DNA of 64,000 nt, taken from the NCBI GenBank assembly GCA_038745855.1, contig JBCDLC010000012.1, positions 1 through 64,000 of the forward strand, given 5' to 3'. Each line of letters opens with the position of its first letter. The stretch's first letter is position 1. Made by a program: the position numbers and the translations under genes. This DNA is from UBA5336 sp038745855. GTDB taxonomy: Bacteria; Pseudomonadota; Alphaproteobacteria; Caulobacterales; Hyphomonadaceae. The notes below the pieces were generated by a model. It had not been told where the DNA came from and did not search any database. It was given only the letters and a program-made list of their open reading frames with translations. Of this stretch, positions 60,442-64,000 are shown piece after piece.

Positions 60442-60902
60442 AGGCAATCCCCTGTCTGAACAGCCAGCAATAGCCACTCGCTGGGCACGATGCATCCCTT
60501 GAGCTGGGACTCGTGGAACGGCGGACGTTCACAGATCTGGCGTGGATCGAGGCTCAGCGCGGGCAGATCGGGTTGCCCACCATGTTGAAGCATTATCCGC
60601 GCGGTCTCATTCATGCGCCAGGCATGGGCCGCCGCAATGGATGGCAGTGCAGCAGCATCCAGCCCTTCCGGTAGGACGATGACGACCCCGTCCTGGTCAT
60701 CGGTGATCAGCAGCGCCCCCCGCGCCCGGGCCGCGCCGTCTTCGGTGCAGAGTATGGCGGGGGCGAGCACGGGGAAGCCATCCGCCTCCTGCACGTGACG
60801 AAGCGTATCAAGGATTGCCGGCGGTTCACCATTGGCCCTGGGAACGAGCACCGAAGGGTCTGAATAGGCGTCGATAACAAAGAGGCGCGGACGGCGGGGC
60901 AT
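60438..60902 (-). CDS. Unrecognised protein coupled to glmM
   Basis: I do not recognise this 154-residue protein. It is mostly soluble, with a beta-like start (RLFVIDAYSD), an Ala-rich middle (LPEGLDAAALPSIAAAHAWRM) and Cys residues at about 52, 123, 136 and 153. Its stop codon is shared with the glmM start (ATGA), so it probably affects GlmM output or shares its regulation. A conserved enzymatic motif is not visible. Confidence 0.6.
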   Translation of the reverse strand: MPRRPRLFVIDAYSDPSVLVPRANGEPPAILDTLRHVQEADGFPVLAPAILCTEDGAARARGALLITDDQDGVVIVLPEGLDAAALPSIAAAHAWRMNETARIMLQHGGQPDLPALSLDPRQICERPPFHESQLKGCIVPSEWLLLAVQTGDCL

Positions 60903-60991
60903 CCGCGGTGTTTATCCCCCCAGTGCGTAGCAGCAAACCGTTATGAGCTACTAAGAACAGAGCCATCGCGTCGAACCCTTCCGTCGCCGTT

Positions 60992-62383
60992 TCAGGCCAG
61001 TCCGGCGAGCTTTCCAAGCGGGAAGAATGCAAGCGCGAGGGCAACCATCGCCCCTAATCCGGCCCAGTACATCACCGGTGTCCTCAGTCCTGAATGCACG
61101 TCCGGTGATGGCAGCCGGCCGGACCCGAGCCAATACGCAGTAGTGAGCAGTATGGGGGCAGACCAGACTGTCCAGCCAAGCGCGTTTGGGCCCCCCGTCC
61201 GCTCTCCCAAGAGAGCGGCCATCATTGCCATTGCGTCCGCCAGCGTCTCGCTGCGCAATAGGGGCATGGCAAACACAATGATTGCCATCGTCGCCGCTAT
61301 CCCCACCGGTTGAGGGAGTGTGATGTCCGGATCCCTGAACAGGAATTGGTGCAGGATCGTCATGATGGTCAGCATGATGATCCACGCCGGAAGAAGACTT
61401 GTCCCCATGGCCCAAAAGACGCCGAGCGTCCCGACAGCGACCAGGGGTTGATAGTGAACGGGATCGTTGGGGCGCACCTCTGCCAAAGGGCGCGTGACGT
61501 AGTCCGTCGCCCATGCGGTTAGCGTTGGGTGCACGCGGGTCACGGCATCCCTGAGGTTTGGCGCGCCGATCGGGAACCGAAACGGATCCGGGATCGCGAA
61601 CCCTAAGGCGCGGGCCACACCGACAGAGATGAGTGCGCACCCGCAAACATCGAAGAAGACCTGCGCACCGACGGCGAGACTTGCGCCGAACACCGCAAGG
61701 TTGGTCCACTCGCCAGGATCAGCAAACACTGGATCCGTGGTCCGCCCGAAATGGTCCGCCAAAACCACCTTAAAGACAAACCCGACGGCGAGGGCCCGCA
61801 AGGCCGCATTGGCTTGGTTTCGTGAAAGCTGTTTGGGCGCCTTCAGCTGGTTGAACAAGGCCGCTGCGGGCATGATCGGTCCCGCTGCTAGTCCAGGAAA
61901 GAACAGGATGAACGATGCCACCTGGCGAAGGGTCCGCGCAGGACGCACGTCTCCCCAGTGAACATCGACGCAATACCGGATCGCCTGCAATACTGGAATC
62001 GTTAGGCCGATGGGGACGAGCAGCGTCAACATCGGCCAAGACGGCTCAAACCCCTGCCGCGCGAAAAGCGCGACGAGGCTCGCCCCGAAGAAGCCCATGG
62101 CCTTTAGAGCCAAGAGCGTCCCCAAAGCCCCTCCCAAGCCGGCAAACAACCAGTCTCGCCGCTCGGGCGCATCGCTTTCCCATCGCTCCGTTTGGCGTGC
62201 CGTCGCCCAGGTGACCCACGATAGCCCCAGCAGCAGCCCAAGAAGCCGCACATCCCAAAGGGCAAGACCGAGCAGGGTCACCACTAGGACCAGGTCCCTT
62301 TGCTGCAACGGATTGCGCAGCCGCCAGTAGAGGCACATCGCGAGAAGCACGAGCAGTCCCATGACAACCGTCAGCGTGCTCAT
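60992..62383 (-). CDS. MBOAT-family O-acyltransferase-like membrane protein
   Basis: This 463-residue protein has about eleven membrane helices and the layout of AlgI/DltB-type MBOATs, which move acyl groups across the inner membrane onto polysaccharides. A conserved block RVHPTLTAWATDYVTRPL near 290 keeps the first histidine. The second block, normally FWHG, reads FWAMG near 325, so the histidine that is catalytic in DltB appears to be missing. GGLWHG-like alternatives were not found. The ATG at 62383 overlaps the SGNH-like stop as ATGA. Confidence 0.8.
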   Translation of the reverse strand: MSTLTVVMGLLVLLAMCLYWRLRNPLQQRDLVLVVTLLGLALWDVRLLGLLLGLSWVTWATARQTERWESDAPERRDWLFAGLGGALGTLLALKAMGFFGASLVALFARQGFEPSWPMLTLLVPIGLTIPVLQAIRYCVDVHWGDVRPARTLRQVASFILFFPGLAAGPIMPAAALFNQLKAPKQLSRNQANAALRALAVGFVFKVVLADHFGRTTDPVFADPGEWTNLAVFGASLAVGAQVFFDVCGCALISVGVARALGFAIPDPFRFPIGAPNLRDAVTRVHPTLTAWATDYVTRPLAEVRPNDPVHYQPLVAVGTLGVFWAMGTSLLPAWIIMLTIMTILHQFLFRDPDITLPQPVGIAATMAIIVFAMPLLRSETLADAMAMMAALLGERTGGPNALGWTVWSAPILLTTAYWLGSGRLPSPDVHSGLRTPVMYWAGLGAMVALALAFFPLGKLAGLA

Positions 62384-63522
62384 GGCGTGCGCCCCGGCTC
62401 CGGCACCAGCGCGCCTCGGGTGTCGTCCACGCCGGCAATGGTTTGCCGCTCCAGCAGCGCATCCGCAATCCTGTCTGCGAGCCATCGCGCATAGACGCCG
62501 GCGCCGTCATCCAGCAGGTGATCGGCATCCAGCCAAACGGGCTGGTCGAGGTCTTGCAATAGAGCCGGATCGTTTGGAGGGATGCAAAGCGATCCCCGCA
62601 GTTCCTTCGTGCAGAGGCTTGCGGCACGCGTTCGTTGCACCGGATTGATGACGGGCGGCAGGTAATACGCCACCTGGCGAACACCCCGGGCGCTTAGCGC
62701 ATTTCGCTGCCGCTGGCGCGTTTCGCTGCCGCTGGAAATCTCTGCCAAAGCGCGCGCACCAATTCTTAGCGACAGCCCCTCGCTTCGGTCATTGGCATCC
62801 AAGCCCGGTTGAAGCGCGTCCTCGTATCCCGTTCCTGGCCTGTAGGCCGGAACTTCTCCTGCACGGGCCTCGACCTCGCCGCGAGACAGCAGGCCAAAAT
62901 TCCAGCCGTTCATCAACCCATGCACGAGCGTCGCCGCACGCAAGCGCTCGCAAGACCATTCCGTACAGGGCGTGCGCCCGTCATCGGCAATCGCCCGCAG
63001 GGCCGTTGGCAAGTCGTAATGCTCGATCGCACGCGGACTGAACGGCTTATCGGTAATGAGGTCGAGCGGGCCAACCGCAACCGCCTCTGCGATCTCAACG
63101 AAAACGATGTCGGGCAAACGTCCTGCACGGTCAATGAACTCTGCAAGGTGCGCCTCCCGCTCCTCAAGGGAGGCCGCTTCCAGGCTTAGATTGATCGCCC
63201 GATGGGGCACGCCCGACGCCCGAAGCGCGACCGTCAACCGCGTATCATCAATGCCCCGTCTCGAAAGACTCGTGCCGGTAAACACCATAACAGGCGCCGG
63301 ATCCCGCTGCGCCAGGTCCACGGCCCGGTTCACGATCCTGTCGAATTCGGACACGCGCCCGAACCCAATGGCCTCCGTGACAATCCGCAGCGCGAGCGCT
63401 GTGACCAACGCCCCCAAGCTGAACGATATCACCGCCAAAACCGCAGATGTGGACTTCGGGAAGCGGACAAGGTGGGCAATCACGAGCGCCAGACCGGCTG
63501 CCAGCAAGATAACCCAGTGCAT
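62380..63522 (-). CDS. Membrane-anchored SGNH-hydrolase-like protein
   Basis: This 380-residue protein has two N-terminal hydrophobic segments (about 3-20 and 28-50) and a probably periplasmic domain. VMVFTGTSLSRRG near 77-89 resembles the nucleophile block, and WLDADHLLDDGAGVYARWL near 330-348 carries the Asp-x-x-His block, as in DltD/AlgX-type partners of MBOATs. It would transfer acyl groups to an exported sugar polymer. GGAGG lies eight bases before the ATG at 63522, favouring it over the GTG at 63537. Confidence 0.72.
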   Translation of the reverse strand: MHWVILLAAGLALVIAHLVRFPKSTSAVLAVISFSLGALVTALALRIVTEAIGFGRVSEFDRIVNRAVDLAQRDPAPVMVFTGTSLSRRGIDDTRLTVALRASGVPHRAINLSLEAASLEEREAHLAEFIDRAGRLPDIVFVEIAEAVAVGPLDLITDKPFSPRAIEHYDLPTALRAIADDGRTPCTEWSCERLRAATLVHGLMNGWNFGLLSRGEVEARAGEVPAYRPGTGYEDALQPGLDANDRSEGLSLRIGARALAEISSGSETRQRQRNALSARGVRQVAYYLPPVINPVQRTRAASLCTKELRGSLCIPPNDPALLQDLDQPVWLDADHLLDDGAGVYARWLADRIADALLERQTIAGVDDTRGALVPEPGRTP

Positions 63523-63627
63523 CTGCACCGCCTCCACAGATCGTTGCCATCGCGTGGCCCGATCTGGGCCAGCGATGTCCGGTGTCTGCTTTTGGTGGCA
63601 AGAGCCCTGCCAACAGGGGGCGAAGCG

Positions 63628-64000
63628 CTACCAGAGCGGGGTGTCGTCGGGCGCAGAAGCCTTGGCGAGCTTTTCCATCAATTCATGGAGCGCCCTGAGG
63701 TCTTCTGGCGAAAAGTCTTCGAGAAGACGCGCTTCGTAGGCCTGCGCCAGCGGTACGATTTCCCTGTAAATCCGTTGCCCCGACGGCGTCAGCGACAAAC
63801 GGCTGGCCCGCCGATCTGCTGTATCGGCCTTCCGGTGAACATGACCCATTGCCTCCAACCCCGAGACCGCTCGGCTCACGGCGACCTTGTCCATCGCTGT
63901 TCGGGCCGTCAATTCGCGCCCGGTCAAGCCAGGCGTTTCACCGAGCACGGCCATACAGCGCCACTGCCAGATGTTCAGCCCGAATCGGTTCTCGTAGGTG
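63628..64000 (-). CDS. MarR-family transcriptional regulator, cut by the window edge
   Basis: The readable 124 or so residues contain the winged-helix core: GLNIWQWRCMAVL, LTGRELTARTAMDKVAVSRAV (recognition helix) and RKADTADRRASRLSLTPSG (wing). The start lies beyond the right edge. It points leftwards to the SGNH-like gene 105 bases downstream. Ligand unknown. Confidence 0.88.
   Translation of the reverse strand, partial: TYENRFGLNIWQWRCMAVLGETPGLTGRELTARTAMDKVAVSRAVSGLEAMGHVHRKADTADRRASRLSLTPSGQRIYREIVPLAQAYEARLLEDFSPEDLRALHELMEKLAKASAPDDTPLW

Noticed and set aside
1..64000. CRISPR arrays, insertion sequences or prophage genes
   Set aside because: No regularly spaced repeats, transposase or phage-like proteins were found on reading both strands.

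Overview
The window is a gene-dense, GC-rich bacterial chromosome segment of about 67 protein genes and two tRNA genes. No insertion sequence, prophage or CRISPR array is visible. The gene content points to Alphaproteobacteria: a DUF3576-leuS-lptE-holA block, hemE-hemH-hemJ-rho next to an mnmE-mnmG-rsmG-parA-parB block, a Tim44-like protein beside secB, ferrochelatase with C-terminal cysteines, an NtrZ-like periplasmic protein and one perfect CtrA-type motif. The order resembles Caulobacter-like lineages, but genus and species cannot be read from it.

Layout. 1-280: short hairpins and a degenerate repeat. 0.3-7.3 kb: iron-type alcohol dehydrogenase, secB with a long Pro/Ala tail, Tim44-like protein, mltA, a secreted VWA protein and a GH42 beta-galactosidase. 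7.3-8.4 kb: tRNA-Gly(UCC), tRNA-Tyr(GUA), rlmB. 8.5-11.7 kb: an unrecognised membrane protein, then rfbD, rfbC and a UDP-glucuronate epimerase-like gene. 11.9-15.1 kb: thiolase-like protein, response regulator, L,D-transpeptidase and a small protein with a CtrA box. 15.2-33.4 kb: replication-origin neighbourhood. dnaQ-coaE-aroE-maf-DUF299 runs left and hemE-hemH-hemJ-rho runs right from a 377-bp divergent gap that I infer to be the origin. It is followed by the leftward block parB-parA-rsmG-mnmG-mnmE-holA-lptE-leuS-DUF3576, which carries three perfect 16-bp parS sites inside genes.

33.4-44.9 kb: porin, NtrZ-like protein, ThiE-like protein, yggS, purA, a short-chain dehydrogenase, an EamA transporter and a small accessory stretch (monooxygenase-like, thioesterase, membrane-anchored TIR protein, CPBP protease, Smr protein). 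44.9-54.3 kb: hisH-hisA-hisF-hisE on one side and hisB on the other side of hslU / a membrane-protein gene / hslV and an EAL protein. 54.4-64 kb: photolyase, sirtuin, O-antigen-ligase-like protein, glycosyltransferase, glmM, an MBOAT plus SGNH-like pair for surface-polysaccharide acylation, and a MarR regulator cut by the right edge.

Many neighbours are translationally coupled by ATGA, TTGA, GTGA or TAATG overlaps (rfbC/rfbD, coaE/aroE, hemH/hemJ, parA/parB, holA/lptE, the O-antigen ligase/glycosyltransferase pair, glmM/unknown, MBOAT/SGNH). Several starts are TTG or GTG. Most of the window is housekeeping. The less ordinary signals are the left-edge hairpin array, the origin and parS arrangement, the TIR protein, the MBOAT lacking its expected histidine, and the unknown gene coupled to glmM. 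I found no convincing new multi-gene system.
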